From Pseudomonadota bacterium (lineage in GTDB: Bacteria > Pseudomonadota > Gammaproteobacteria > Burkholderiales > Burkholderiaceae_D): a stretch of DNA of 25,305 nucleotides. The stretch spans positions 1-25,305 of the forward strand of contig JAFAGG010000073.1 of the NCBI GenBank assembly GCA_023422955.1. Reading direction: 5' to 3'. The notes below the pieces were generated by a model, which worked only from the letters and a program-made list of their open reading frames with translations, was not told the origin of the DNA and did not search any database. The stretch's first letter is position 1, and each line of letters starts with the position of its first letter. The position numbers and the translations under genes are program-made. Positions 13,363 to 21,549 of the stretch are shown here, piece by piece.

Positions 13363-14751
13363 ATGTCCTTGTCCCTCCCCGAACAGCTTGTCAGCGAATG
13401 GCGCGATCTATTGAACTCGGTACCGCCTGATGCACGACAGCTTGTCCGGAACTGCGCGGAAGCGCACCAGGAAGTGTTGGCGACCCATTTTTATGATCGC
13501 TTGCTCGATAATCCCGCAGCCTCCACACTGATCTCGCATGACCAGGTCAAGACCCGCTTGCATCGCTCGATGATGCGATGGGTCGCCGCGACCTTTGCCG
13601 TTACGCCGGAAGATAATCTGAGCCCTCTGGTCGCGCAGCAGATGCACATCGGCGAAGTCCATGCCCGCATCGATGTGCCGGTACATCTCGTATTGGGCGG
13701 CGCGCGCAATCTGAAGGAAAAGTTCTTCGAGCTCTTGTGTGCCGATCAGCAGGCGACTGGAACGCAGTTGCATGCAATACGGCTGGTCTCCGCCGTCATC
13801 GATCTGGCGATGGAAATCATGAGCGGTGCATTCTCCGGCTCGCATGATCGTAATTCACGTGCCGAGGAAGCCTATCGCCTGTTCTCGGTCGTGCAGAACG
13901 TGGCGGCCGAGCGCGAGCGCCAGCGTGCTGCCTTGCTGGACTGGGAGAATCAGCTAATGTTCGAACTGGCGATGGGGCAGGGCGGCGGCCAGTTGCCGCG
14001 CATAGGCAAGGCCGAATTCGGGCTGTGGTTCAACCATAAGGGATCGCATGCTTTTGAAGGTTCGAGCGAGTCGGACTTCATTCTGAAAGCCATGCAGCAC
14101 ATAGATAACGTTCTCCTGCCGCTTTTCGATCAGCCGGAAGAAATTGATCGAGAAGAAAGCAATCGCCGCTTGCGCGATCTGCGGGAGCAGAGCAAGAGCA
14201 TAGGCTTTCATCTGGATAACCTGTTCCAGCAAAACAATGAGCTTGAAGCCGGGCGCGATGTATTGACGCGCCTGCTGAACCGGAAATTCCTGCCGGTCGT
14301 GCTGAGCAAGGAGGTCGTTTATGCGCGTCAGCGCGGCGGCACTTTCTCGCTGCTTGCCATCGACATCGATCATTTCAAGAACGTGAACGACCAGTACGGC
14401 CACGATGCCGGCGATGCGGTGCTGCAGCAGGTGGCGGTCTTGCTGAGCAATTACAGCCGTGGCGGCGACTATATCTTCCGCCTGGGTGGCGAAGAATTCC
14501 TGATGCTGCTGGTCGATACCGACGAAGCAGGCGCCATCGCGGCCGCAGAGAAACTGCGTAGCCGCATGGAGAATGAGATTTTCCGCCTGCCCATGGAGCG
14601 CACCATCAAGCTGACGATCAGTATCGGGATCGCGGTTCACAGCGGCCATCCCGATTACCAGCTCACGCTGCGCCGTGCTGACGAGGCGTTATACCGCGCC
14701 AAACATGGCGGGCGCAATTGCCTGGTGGTGGCGCCGATGTCAAATTCTTGA
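13363..14751 (+). CDS. dosC: Globin-coupled sensor diguanylate cyclase, DosC type
   Basis: The 462-aa protein combines a heme globin sensor with a cyclase that makes c-di-GMP from two GTP. Residues 1-155 form the globin-coupled sensor: Tyr44 in THFYDRLL is a likely distal ligand-side residue and His100 in HIGEVHARIDVP the likely proximal heme ligand, close to Tyr43 and His98 of E. coli DosC (460 aa). A middle helical linker (about 160-300) precedes the GGDEF domain. GGEEF is at 375-379, and RGGD at 366-369 is the product-inhibition I-site five residues before it. An active, oxygen-regulated, feedback-inhibited enzyme is the straightforward reading. The ATG at 13363 is preferred over a TTG six bases upstream; the ribosome binding site is weak. 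Confidence 0.92.
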   Translation: MSLSLPEQLVSEWRDLLNSVPPDARQLVRNCAEAHQEVLATHFYDRLLDNPAASTLISHDQVKTRLHRSMMRWVAATFAVTPEDNLSPLVAQQMHIGEVHARIDVPVHLVLGGARNLKEKFFELLCADQQATGTQLHAIRLVSAVIDLAMEIMSGAFSGSHDRNSRAEEAYRLFSVVQNVAAERERQRAALLDWENQLMFELAMGQGGGQLPRIGKAEFGLWFNHKGSHAFEGSSESDFILKAMQHIDNVLLPLFDQPEEIDREESNRRLRDLREQSKSIGFHLDNLFQQNNELEAGRDVLTRLLNRKFLPVVLSKEVVYARQRGGTFSLLAIDIDHFKNVNDQYGHDAGDAVLQQVAVLLSNYSRGGDYIFRLGGEEFLMLLVDTDEAGAIAAAEKLRSRMENEIFRLPMERTIKLTISIGIAVHSGHPDYQLTLRRADEALYRAKHGGRNCLVVAPMSNS

Positions 14752-15020
14752 TGCTTGCTTAAGCCGAGGACAGGATAGAGCGAGGGATTACGAAATGGGT
14801 GTAATGCCTTATGCAGTTAGGCTGAACAGCCAGAACCTATCTTCATTCAAAATATTCAAGTAAGCCTCTAGCTCGGCCTGGAACACCGCAAGGCATGTCG
14901 GCGGGCGTCCCAGGCTCGCATCCAGTACGCCGACTCTCTCGCGCATGCCTGAGTCGTGCTTATCTGCCTGACTTGGTCCATGGCCGGATTGTGCAAGGCG
15001 GAGTGCGATCACATAGAGGG
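14752..15020. other. Intergenic region between converging dosC and aldolase genes
   Basis: Neither a terminator nor a clear gene is seen in these 269 bases. On the minus strand, roughly 14809-14960, there is an open frame ending AELEAYLNILNEDRFWLFSLTA, which looks more protein-like than the rest. It may be the tail of a decayed gene, but no family is recognised. Confidence 0.3.
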
Positions 15021-16175
15021 TTATTGGCTCAAGCCGCGGGCATCGATTTTCCACACGCATTCCACGATGCCGTTTCTGATGCCCACGAATTCCGCGTACA
15101 GATTGCAAGTGGGGTCGCAGTGCCCCGGGATCAACAGCACACGTTCGCCCAGCGGATCGGTGCGGCTGTCGATGCTCTCATTCTGCGTGGTCATGAGTAT
15201 GCCGTGTTCATCGTTGGCGGCGATATAACGAAAGCGATCGCCGCCCCCGCTCTGGCTGACACGGGGCAGGCCCGAATCGACTGCCACTCCTTTCAGACCG
15301 ACATCGCAGACAACGCGTTCCGGCTTGCAGGTGCTCATGATGGTGGAAGCGATGAACAGGCTCTGGCGCAGGCGTAAATTGCCGGCCCAGCCATTGGTGC
15401 CGTAATGCTCATCCATGAAAACATAGGTGCCGGGCTGGATTTCGGTATAGACGCCGCTCGCCGCGTCGAATTCCACGGTGCCTGTGCCGCCGCCGGTGAC
15501 AGTGGGGCAGGCGATGCCGCGGCTTTCCAGTGCCTGGATGAACTCCAGCGTCATTGCAGCAGCGCGACTTGCCGCCTGCTTGCGGTCCTCCCAGTCTGCG
15601 AGATGCTGGATGCCGCCGTGATAGGCCTGGATGCCGCCAAAACGCAAAGAGTGATAGCGTGCGATGCAGTCGGCCAAGGCCAACAGGCTTTCCACATCGG
15701 CCACGCCGCAGCGGCCATGACCGATGTCGACTTCCGGAAGCACGGTAATGTGAACGCCGGCGCTGTCTGCAGCCTTGCCCAGCGCTTCCACCTGCGCCGG
15801 ATGATCGACGCAGACGCTCAGCTTCACATGGCGCGCCAGTTCGACCGCCATCGCCACCTTGGCGTCGCCGACAAACTGATTGCTGATGAAAATATCCTTC
15901 ACGCCGGCATTGATGAACGGATAGGCTTCGCTGAGTTTCTGGCAGCAGATGCCGGTTGCGCCCTGCGCGAGTTGCGCCATCGCCACCGCGCTGGATTTGT
16001 GGGCCTTGGCATGCGGGCGCAGCTTCACGCCATGATGGCGTGCCAGCGCAGCCATATGATCAATGTTGTACTCGAATGCATCCAGGTCGACCAGCAGGGC
16101 GGGCGTGCTTACCGTGCCGGCATCCTGGCCGGGAACGGCGATGGGCGGGGGAAGCAGCGGTGAAGAAGTGGTCAT
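15021..16175 (-). CDS. D-3-hydroxyaspartate / D-threonine aldolase family (PLP, fold type III)
   Basis: Members cleave D-3-hydroxy amino acids to glycine plus an aldehyde or glyoxylate, using PLP and a divalent metal. The 384-aa protein has the PLP lysine in RPHAKAHKS (Lys56), the conserved GIQAYHGGIQH and TVTGGGTGT segments, and the C-terminal metal site in PGHCDPTC. The last part, LLIPGHCDPTCNLYAEFVGIRNG, is close to the beta-hydroxyaspartate aldolase BhcC/DhaA pattern as I recall it, so hydroxyaspartate (giving glycine and glyoxylate) is the favoured substrate. Start choice is uncertain: an in-frame ATG at 16217 adds 14 residues and neither has a good ribosome binding site. It is third in the leftward operon. 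Confidence 0.85.
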   Translation of the reverse strand: MTTSSPLLPPPIAVPGQDAGTVSTPALLVDLDAFEYNIDHMAALARHHGVKLRPHAKAHKSSAVAMAQLAQGATGICCQKLSEAYPFINAGVKDIFISNQFVGDAKVAMAVELARHVKLSVCVDHPAQVEALGKAADSAGVHITVLPEVDIGHGRCGVADVESLLALADCIARYHSLRFGGIQAYHGGIQHLADWEDRKQAASRAAAMTLEFIQALESRGIACPTVTGGGTGTVEFDAASGVYTEIQPGTYVFMDEHYGTNGWAGNLRLRQSLFIASTIMSTCKPERVVCDVGLKGVAVDSGLPRVSQSGGGDRFRYIAANDEHGILMTTQNESIDSRTDPLGERVLLIPGHCDPTCNLYAEFVGIRNGIVECVWKIDARGLSQ

Positions 16176-16262
16176 GGCGAATCCGGAAAAGTCTGTGAAC
16201 GTCGAACAATCCAACATGCAAAACTACAGCGGTGCTGCGCCTGGTTGCGACAGCGAGTAAGG

Positions 16263-19200
16263 CTAATCCTCCTGAAGCGCCGCTTCCAGCACCCGCGCCA
16301 CGTGCAGTGCCTGCCGGTTCGCGCCGTCGGCGATCTGGTGGCGGCAACTGGTGCCGTCGGCGACGATCAGCGTATCTTCATCGGCTTGGCGAACCGCCGG
16401 CAGCAAGGACAGTTCAGCCATGCTCATCGAAATGTCGTAATGCTTCGCTTCATAACCGAAACTGCCGGCCATGCCGCAGCAACTGGATTCGATCAGCTTC
16501 ACCTGCAACCCGGGTATCAGGGCCAATACTGCTTGTACCGGCTTGACTGCATCGAAAGCTTTCTGGTGGCAGTGGCCATGCAGCAGCGCGGTTTTTTGCG
16601 GCAGCGGCTTGAGCGGCAACTGCAGCGTGCCAGCCTTGCTTTCGCGTGCGAGAAATTCCTCGAACAGCATCGCCTGCTGCGCCAGTTGCCTTGCTTCGTC
16701 GCCCCAGCCATAGGCCAGGAATTCATCGCGCATGCTCAGCAGGCAGGAAGGTTCCAGTCCTATCACCGGCAATCCTCGCTGTATGAAGGGACGCAACGCA
16801 TCGAGCGTGCGGCGCGCTTCCTGTTTCGCTTCGTCTATCAGGCCGGCGGCGAGAAAGGTGCGGCCGCAGCACAAGGGACGCTCGCCTTTGCCCGATTGCG
16901 CGAGATGGACATGGTAGCCGGCTGCCTGCAGCACGCGCAGCGCGGCACGGGCATTCTCGGATTCGAAATAGCGGTTGAAGGTATCGGCAAAGAGCACCAC
17001 TTCGGGCTTGCCTGCGGGCGCCTGCGAGTGACTCGATGAGTCGGAAAAGATATCGCTGCGCCAGACCGGCAGGCTGCGCCGGGCGCTGAAGCCCAGCAGC
17101 TTTTCGCTGAGCCCGGCCATGCCGGGCAGGCGGTCGCGCAGATTGAACAGCAGCGGAAAACGCGCGCCCCATTTCGCGTAACGTGGCAGGTAGGCGACCA
17201 GCTTGTCTTTCAGGCGCAGCCCATGCTTGCGCTGGTAATGGAAAAGGAATTCGGTTTTCATGCGGGCCATGTCAACGCCGGTCGGACATTCGCGCTTGCA
17301 GCCTTTGCAGGCCACGCACAAATCCATCGCTTCATGCACTTCATCGGAAGTCAGCGCATCGGTGCCGAGTTGGCCCGACACCGCCAGCCTCAGGGTATTG
17401 GCGCGGCCGCGCGTCAGATGTTTCTCGTCCTTGGTGACGCGATAGCTGGGGCACATGGTGCCGCTGTCGAACTTGCGGCAGTGCCCATTGTTGTTGCACA
17501 TCTCGACCGCCTTCGCGAAACCGCCGGTCGCATCGCCGCCGGTGCCGGGTGCGCTGATTTCTTCGGTCACGTGGTCGGATTGCACATTCCAGGCAGACCA
17601 GTCGAGCGCGGTTTGCAGCGGCATCTCCTTGTAGTCCGGCTTGAAACGATAGAGCCTGCGGTCATCCATGCGCGTTGCATTGACGATTTTTCCGGGATTC
17701 ATCAGGCCGGCTGGATCGAAGGCTTGCTTGACCTCGGCAAAGGACTGCATCAGCCGGTCGCCGAATTGCCAGGCCACCCATTCGCTGCGCACCAGGCCGT
17801 CGCCGTGTTCGCCGGAAAAGGCGCCCTTGTACTGGCGCACCAGTGTGGCCGCTTCCTCGGCGATTTCGCGCATCTTGCGGCTCCCGTCGCGCCGCATGTC
17901 GAGTATGGGACGCACATGCAGCGTGCCGACCGACGCATGTGCATACCAGGTGCCGCGCGTGCCGTGCCTGGCGAAGACTTCGGTCAGGCGGGCGGTGTAT
18001 TCGGCCAGATGTTCCAGCGGCACCGCGCAATCCTCGATGAAGGAAACCGGTTTGCCGTCGCCTTTCAGGCTCATCATGATGTTGAGGCCGGCCTTGCGCA
18101 CTTCCCACAGTGCTTTCTGCTCGGCTTCGTCCGTCATCTTGACCACCGAGTCCGGCAGGCCGAGGTCGCTCATCAGTTCGTCGAGCAGGTCGAGTTGCGC
18201 GATCTGTTGCTGCCTGTCGTCGCCGGCGAATTCCACCAGCAGAATGGCATCCGGCTTGCCGATCAGCGCTTTTTCAATGGTGGGGCGGAACGCGGGGTTG
18301 TTGCGCGCCAGCTCTATCATGGTGCGGTCTACTAACTCGACTGCAACCGGCAGCAGCTTGACGATGTGCTGCGCGCTGTCCATCGCTTTGTGGAAGTTGC
18401 TGAAATTGATGACGCCCAGCGTCTTGTGTTTGGGCAGCGGCGCCAGTTTCAGCCGCAGGCGGCGCGAGTAGGCGAGCGTGCCTTCGGAGCCGACCAACAG
18501 ATGGGCGAGATTGATGCTGCCGTCTTCGGTGTAGGGACGCTCGGACTGAGGGTTGAAGATGTCGAGGTTGTAGCCGCCGACACGGCGCATGACCCTGGGA
18601 TAACGCGCTGCGATTTCATCCTGTGCGTGGGTGCCGATCTGCAGCAGCGTTGCGATCAGCTCGCGCAGGCGCGGCGGGGAGTGCGCCAGCATGTCGGCCA
18701 TCGGGCCGAACCTCGCCTGCGTGCCGTCCGACAGCCAGGCATCGATGGCCTCGACGTTGTGAACCATGTTCCCGTAGCGCAGGCTGCGCGAACCGCAGGA
18801 ATTGTTGCCGGCCATGCCGCCTATCGTGCATTGCGCAGCGGTGGACACATCCACCGGGAACCACAGGCCATGCGGCTTGAGCCAGGCATTCAGGTGATCC
18901 AGCACCAGCCCCGGCTGCACTTCCACCGCCATGCCCTCGCGGTCGAAATCGAGCACCTTGTTCAGATACTTGCTGTTGTCGAGCACCAGCGCTTCGCCCA
19001 CCGTCTGGCCGCACTGGCTGGTGCCGCCGCCGCGCGGCAGCACGGGCACCTGCAATTCCCTGCAGATTTCGATGGCAGCCTGCACATCGCTTTCGGTTTT
19101 CGGGATCAGCACGCCGACCGGCTCGATCTGGTAGATCGACGCATCGGTTGCATAACGGCCGCGTGATCCGCGGTCGAACAGCACTTCGCCTTCGACGGCT

Positions 19201-19277
19201 TTTCGCAGGCGTGTCAGCAGTTCGCTGTGGGAAGAGCTTGGGTGAAACAGGATACGGTTCGAAGTCGGTGCATTCAT
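16263..19277 (-). CDS. FAD-linked 2-hydroxyacid dehydrogenase with fused Fe-S and CCG domains
   Basis: A 1004-aa membrane-associated or cytoplasmic oxidoreductase of the YdiJ/GlcD-GlpC fusion type. Residues about 50-270 are the FAD-binding PCMH fold (VLPRGGGTSQCG, GGMAGNNSCGSRSLRYG). The FAD-oxidase C domain contains SGEHGDG near 487. Two 4Fe-4S motifs follow, CNNNGHCRKF...MCPSYR near 593 and CVACKGCKRECP near 655. A CCG domain with SSCCGMAGSFGY lies near 930. Relatives oxidise D-lactate, D-2-hydroxyglutarate or glycolate and pass electrons to the quinone pool. The substrate here is inferred from context to be a D-2-hydroxyacid. The ATG at 19277 (MNAPTSN) has AGGA upstream; earlier in-frame codons run into the regulator gene. 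It lies 26 bases after that gene. Confidence 0.92.
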   Translation of the reverse strand: MNAPTSNRILFHPSSSHSELLTRLRKAVEGEVLFDRGSRGRYATDASIYQIEPVGVLIPKTESDVQAAIEICRELQVPVLPRGGGTSQCGQTVGEALVLDNSKYLNKVLDFDREGMAVEVQPGLVLDHLNAWLKPHGLWFPVDVSTAAQCTIGGMAGNNSCGSRSLRYGNMVHNVEAIDAWLSDGTQARFGPMADMLAHSPPRLRELIATLLQIGTHAQDEIAARYPRVMRRVGGYNLDIFNPQSERPYTEDGSINLAHLLVGSEGTLAYSRRLRLKLAPLPKHKTLGVINFSNFHKAMDSAQHIVKLLPVAVELVDRTMIELARNNPAFRPTIEKALIGKPDAILLVEFAGDDRQQQIAQLDLLDELMSDLGLPDSVVKMTDEAEQKALWEVRKAGLNIMMSLKGDGKPVSFIEDCAVPLEHLAEYTARLTEVFARHGTRGTWYAHASVGTLHVRPILDMRRDGSRKMREIAEEAATLVRQYKGAFSGEHGDGLVRSEWVAWQFGDRLMQSFAEVKQAFDPAGLMNPGKIVNATRMDDRRLYRFKPDYKEMPLQTALDWSAWNVQSDHVTEEISAPGTGGDATGGFAKAVEMCNNNGHCRKFDSGTMCPSYRVTKDEKHLTRGRANTLRLAVSGQLGTDALTSDEVHEAMDLCVACKGCKRECPTGVDMARMKTEFLFHYQRKHGLRLKDKLVAYLPRYAKWGARFPLLFNLRDRLPGMAGLSEKLLGFSARRSLPVWRSDIFSDSSSHSQAPAGKPEVVLFADTFNRYFESENARAALRVLQAAGYHVHLAQSGKGERPLCCGRTFLAAGLIDEAKQEARRTLDALRPFIQRGLPVIGLEPSCLLSMRDEFLAYGWGDEARQLAQQAMLFEEFLARESKAGTLQLPLKPLPQKTALLHGHCHQKAFDAVKPVQAVLALIPGLQVKLIESSCCGMAGSFGYEAKHYDISMSMAELSLLPAVRQADEDTLIVADGTSCRHQIADGANRQALHVARVLEAALQED

Positions 19278-19303
19278 GGGAGTCCTGTTGATCGAAGTCT
19301 TCT

Positions 19304-20044
19304 TTATGGCGTGCCGTCGGTCTCGCTCTTTATCGTGTCCAGATGTTCGAGCACGGTATCGCCTTTTTGCTTCAGGTGTCCTCGCAGGATTTCCGCGAGC
19401 CGCGGACCGTCTCGTGCTGCCAGCAACTCGACCATTTCGGCATGCTCGCGAGCCGCTTTGTCCCATTTGGCCTGGTCGAAGTTGGAGCGGAAACGCAGGT
19501 TTTGTATGCGCAGATTCAGCGTGGCATACACCTGCGACAGCAAGCGGTTGCGGGCCGCCCGGTTGATGCGGTTGTGGATCTCATGGTTGAGGCGGTAGTA
19601 GGCAGGCATGTCCTTGCGGGCGTGGCAGGCCAGCATCTCGAAAGTCAGGGCCTTGACCTCCGCCACTTCTTCATCGGTGATTCGCTGGCATGCCAGTTCG
19701 CCCGACAGCGCTTCCAGCGCGCCCATGACTTCAAAGCTTTCCCGGATGTCTTCCGCGGACAGGGCGACGACCTGGGCGCCGCGATTGGGCTGGATCTGCA
19801 CCAGGCCCTCGGCGGAAAGCAGACGGAATGCTTCACGCAGGGGAGTGCGGGATACGCCCAGGCGCTCGCACAGTTCGCGCTCATTCAGGCGCGTTCCTGC
19901 CGGGAGTTCTCCTTCGGTGATCAGGGTGCGCAAGCGATTGGCCGCCGCGGCAGGCAGCGTTTGCCTGTCCACGGCATCGGTCGATGTGGAGACCAGGGGG
20001 ATAGGCAAGGCCAGGCGCAGGCCGGAATTATCATAATTTTCCAT
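19304..20044 (-). CDS. GntR-family transcriptional regulator, FadR/FCD subfamily
   Basis: The 246-aa protein has a winged helix at about residues 30-95 (NERELCERLGVSRTPLREAFRLLSAEGLV, the GntR signature) followed by an all-helical FCD ligand domain. The latter has metal-binding-type His residues in NHEIHNRI, EHAEMVELL and RGHLKQKG. Such regulators usually repress catabolic genes until a small carboxylate binds. It is first in the leftward operon with the dehydrogenase and aldolase and is divergent from the aminotransferase-transporter operon. A TTTTGTATACCAAAA site lies 21 bases before its start codon, which suggests autoregulation. No clear ribosome binding site is seen before the ATG. Confidence 0.92.
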   Translation of the reverse strand: MENYDNSGLRLALPIPLVSTSTDAVDRQTLPAAAANRLRTLITEGELPAGTRLNERELCERLGVSRTPLREAFRLLSAEGLVQIQPNRGAQVVALSAEDIRESFEVMGALEALSGELACQRITDEEVAEVKALTFEMLACHARKDMPAYYRLNHEIHNRINRAARNRLLSQVYATLNLRIQNLRFRSNFDQAKWDKAAREHAEMVELLAARDGPRLAEILRGHLKQKGDTVLEHLDTIKSETDGTP

Positions 20045-20064
20045 AGAACTACAAATGTATTAAA

Positions 20065-20079
20065 TTTTGTATACCAAAA
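20065..20079. promoter_or_regulatory. Operator copy 1 near the GntR gene
   Basis: TTTTGTATACCAAAA contains the same 14-mer TTTGTATACCAAAA found at 20249-20262. It is an imperfect palindrome around GTATAC, in keeping with dimeric GntR/FadR-type binding. It sits just upstream of the regulator start. Confidence 0.65.
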
Positions 20080-20201
20080 TATTGAATGACCAGATTAATT
20101 GTTCCGGATCAAGCGGTAAAGGATTACCTGAGCTTTCATGAATTCTCCTGCGGTATTTTAGTTTAAAAGAGAAAGCACTGTTCCTGGATAACAAAAAATA
20201 C

Positions 20202-20230
20202 TTGCGGAATGATGGCCTCCTAACTATGAT
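20202..20230 (+). promoter_or_regulatory. Candidate promoter for the aminotransferase-transporter operon
   Basis: TTGCGG (20202-20207), a 17-base spacer, and TATGAT (20225-20230; 5 of 6 to consensus). Operator copy 2 lies about 20 bases downstream, so repression by blocking early transcription is plausible. Confidence 0.4.
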
Positions 20231-20242
20231 CTCCTGACATTA

Positions 20243-20262
20243 TGGTACTTTGTATACCAAAA
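20243..20262. promoter_or_regulatory. Operator copy 2 near the aminotransferase gene
   Basis: TTTGTATACCAAAA (20249-20262) is identical to copy 1 and in the same orientation. It overlaps a wider palindrome, TGGTA-N7-TACCA (20243-20259). It ends 20 bases before the aminotransferase ATG. Confidence 0.65.
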
Positions 20263-20282
20263 CCACTTTTTGGAGAAGGCAT

Positions 20283-21497
20283 ATGCTCTCGCTGAATTCC
20301 CATCCGTCCGGTCGTCATTTCCTGCAGATTCCCGGTCCCTCTGCAGTGCCTGATCGTGTATTGCGCGCCATCGACAATGCAACGATAGATCACCGCGGTC
20401 CGGAATTTGCCGTCCTGGGCAAGGCCGTTCTCGACGGCATGAAAAAAATATTCAAGACCGAATCCCATGTCGTGATTTATCCGGCATCGGGCACCGGCGC
20501 CTGGGAGGCGGCGTTGGCCAATACCCTGTCGCCGGGCGACCTGGTATTGATGGTGGAGACCGGACACTTCGCAACGCTCTGGAAAAAAATGGCGGACAGG
20601 CTGGGACTGGAAGTCGAGTTCTTGCCCGGCGACTGGCGTCATGGCGCCGACCCGGCGCAGATCGAAGCGCGCCTGGCAGCCGACAAGAATCATCAAATCA
20701 AGGCCGTGTGCGTCGTGCATAACGAGACCTCGACCGGCGTCACCAGTCGCATCGGCGAGGTGCGCAAGGCGATAGACCGCAGCAAGCATCCTGCCTTGTA
20801 CATGGTGGATACCATTTCCTCGCTGGCATCGATCGATTACCGGCACGACGAATGGGGAGTGGACGTCACCGTCTCCGGATCGCAAAAAGGTCTGATGCTG
20901 CCGCCCGGCCTGTCGTTCAATGCGGTCAGCGAAAAAGCGCTGGAGGCATCCAAGACAGCGCGCCTGCCGCGTTCGTATTGGGACTGGCAAGACATGATCG
21001 CCATCAATGCGACCGGCTATTTCCCCTATACGCCAGCGACCAATCTCCTGTATGGCTTGCATGAGGCGCTGGCCATGCTGTTCGAGGAAGGGCTGGACAA
21101 GGTGTTTGCCCGCCACGACCGCCACGCTGAAGCCACGCGCCGTGCGGTGCGTGCCTGGGGACTGGAAATTCTCTGCCAGAATCCCGCCGAGTACAGCTCG
21201 GTGCTGACCGGCGTGGTGATGCCGGATGGGCATAGCGCTGATGTATTCCGCAGGGTGGTGCTGCAGAACTTCAACATGTCTCTGGGCCAGGGACTCACCA
21301 AATTGTCGGGCAAGGTTTTCCGTATCGGTCATCTCGGCTATTTCAACGACTTGACTTTGTGCGGCACATTGGCCGGCATAGAAATGGGCTTCTCGCTCGC
21401 GAAGGTCCCGTATCAGCAAGGAGGCTTGCAGGCGGCCATGAGCTATCTGGCGGAAACAGCCGGAAGCAACCTGGTCGCCAAGCTCAATGCAGCCTAA
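20283..21497 (+). CDS. Class V aminotransferase, serine/aspartate/alanine-glyoxylate type
   Basis: A 404-aa PLP enzyme that most likely converts glyoxylate to glycine using an amino donor. The PLP lysine is Lys202 in VSGSQKGLMLPPGL, a signature of serine-glyoxylate and aspartate-glyoxylate (BhcA-type) aminotransferases. Other family marks are IPGPSAVPDRVL near the N-terminus, PASGTGAWEAALAN at 67-80, HNETSTGV at 146-153 and the C-terminal FRIGHLGYFND. GGAGAAGG just before the ATG at 20283 supports this start; a TTG at 20250 lies in the operator and is rejected. Donor specificity (Ser, Asp or Ala) cannot be told from sequence alone. It is the first gene of the rightward operon, 52 bases before tctC. 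Confidence 0.93.
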   Translation: MLSLNSHPSGRHFLQIPGPSAVPDRVLRAIDNATIDHRGPEFAVLGKAVLDGMKKIFKTESHVVIYPASGTGAWEAALANTLSPGDLVLMVETGHFATLWKKMADRLGLEVEFLPGDWRHGADPAQIEARLAADKNHQIKAVCVVHNETSTGVTSRIGEVRKAIDRSKHPALYMVDTISSLASIDYRHDEWGVDVTVSGSQKGLMLPPGLSFNAVSEKALEASKTARLPRSYWDWQDMIAINATGYFPYTPATNLLYGLHEALAMLFEEGLDKVFARHDRHAEATRRAVRAWGLEILCQNPAEYSSVLTGVVMPDGHSADVFRRVVLQNFNMSLGQGLTKLSGKVFRIGHLGYFNDLTLCGTLAGIEMGFSLAKVPYQQGGLQAAMSYLAETAGSNLVAKLNAA

Positions 21498-21549
21498 ATA
21501 AAATACGTCGGGATATCCGGCATTTTGAAACCACCTGGAGGAGACAACC

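Noticed and set aside
17223..18335. 370-codon plus-strand frame opposite the FAD/Fe-S dehydrogenase
   Set aside because: The opposite strand has intact FAD and Fe-S motifs across the same span; this frame shows no domain.
19278..19466. N-terminal extension of the FAD/Fe-S dehydrogenase into the regulator gene
   Set aside because: The extra 63 residues are Arg-rich antigene-like sequence overlapping the GntR coding region; ATG 19277 has an AGGA site and a normal start.
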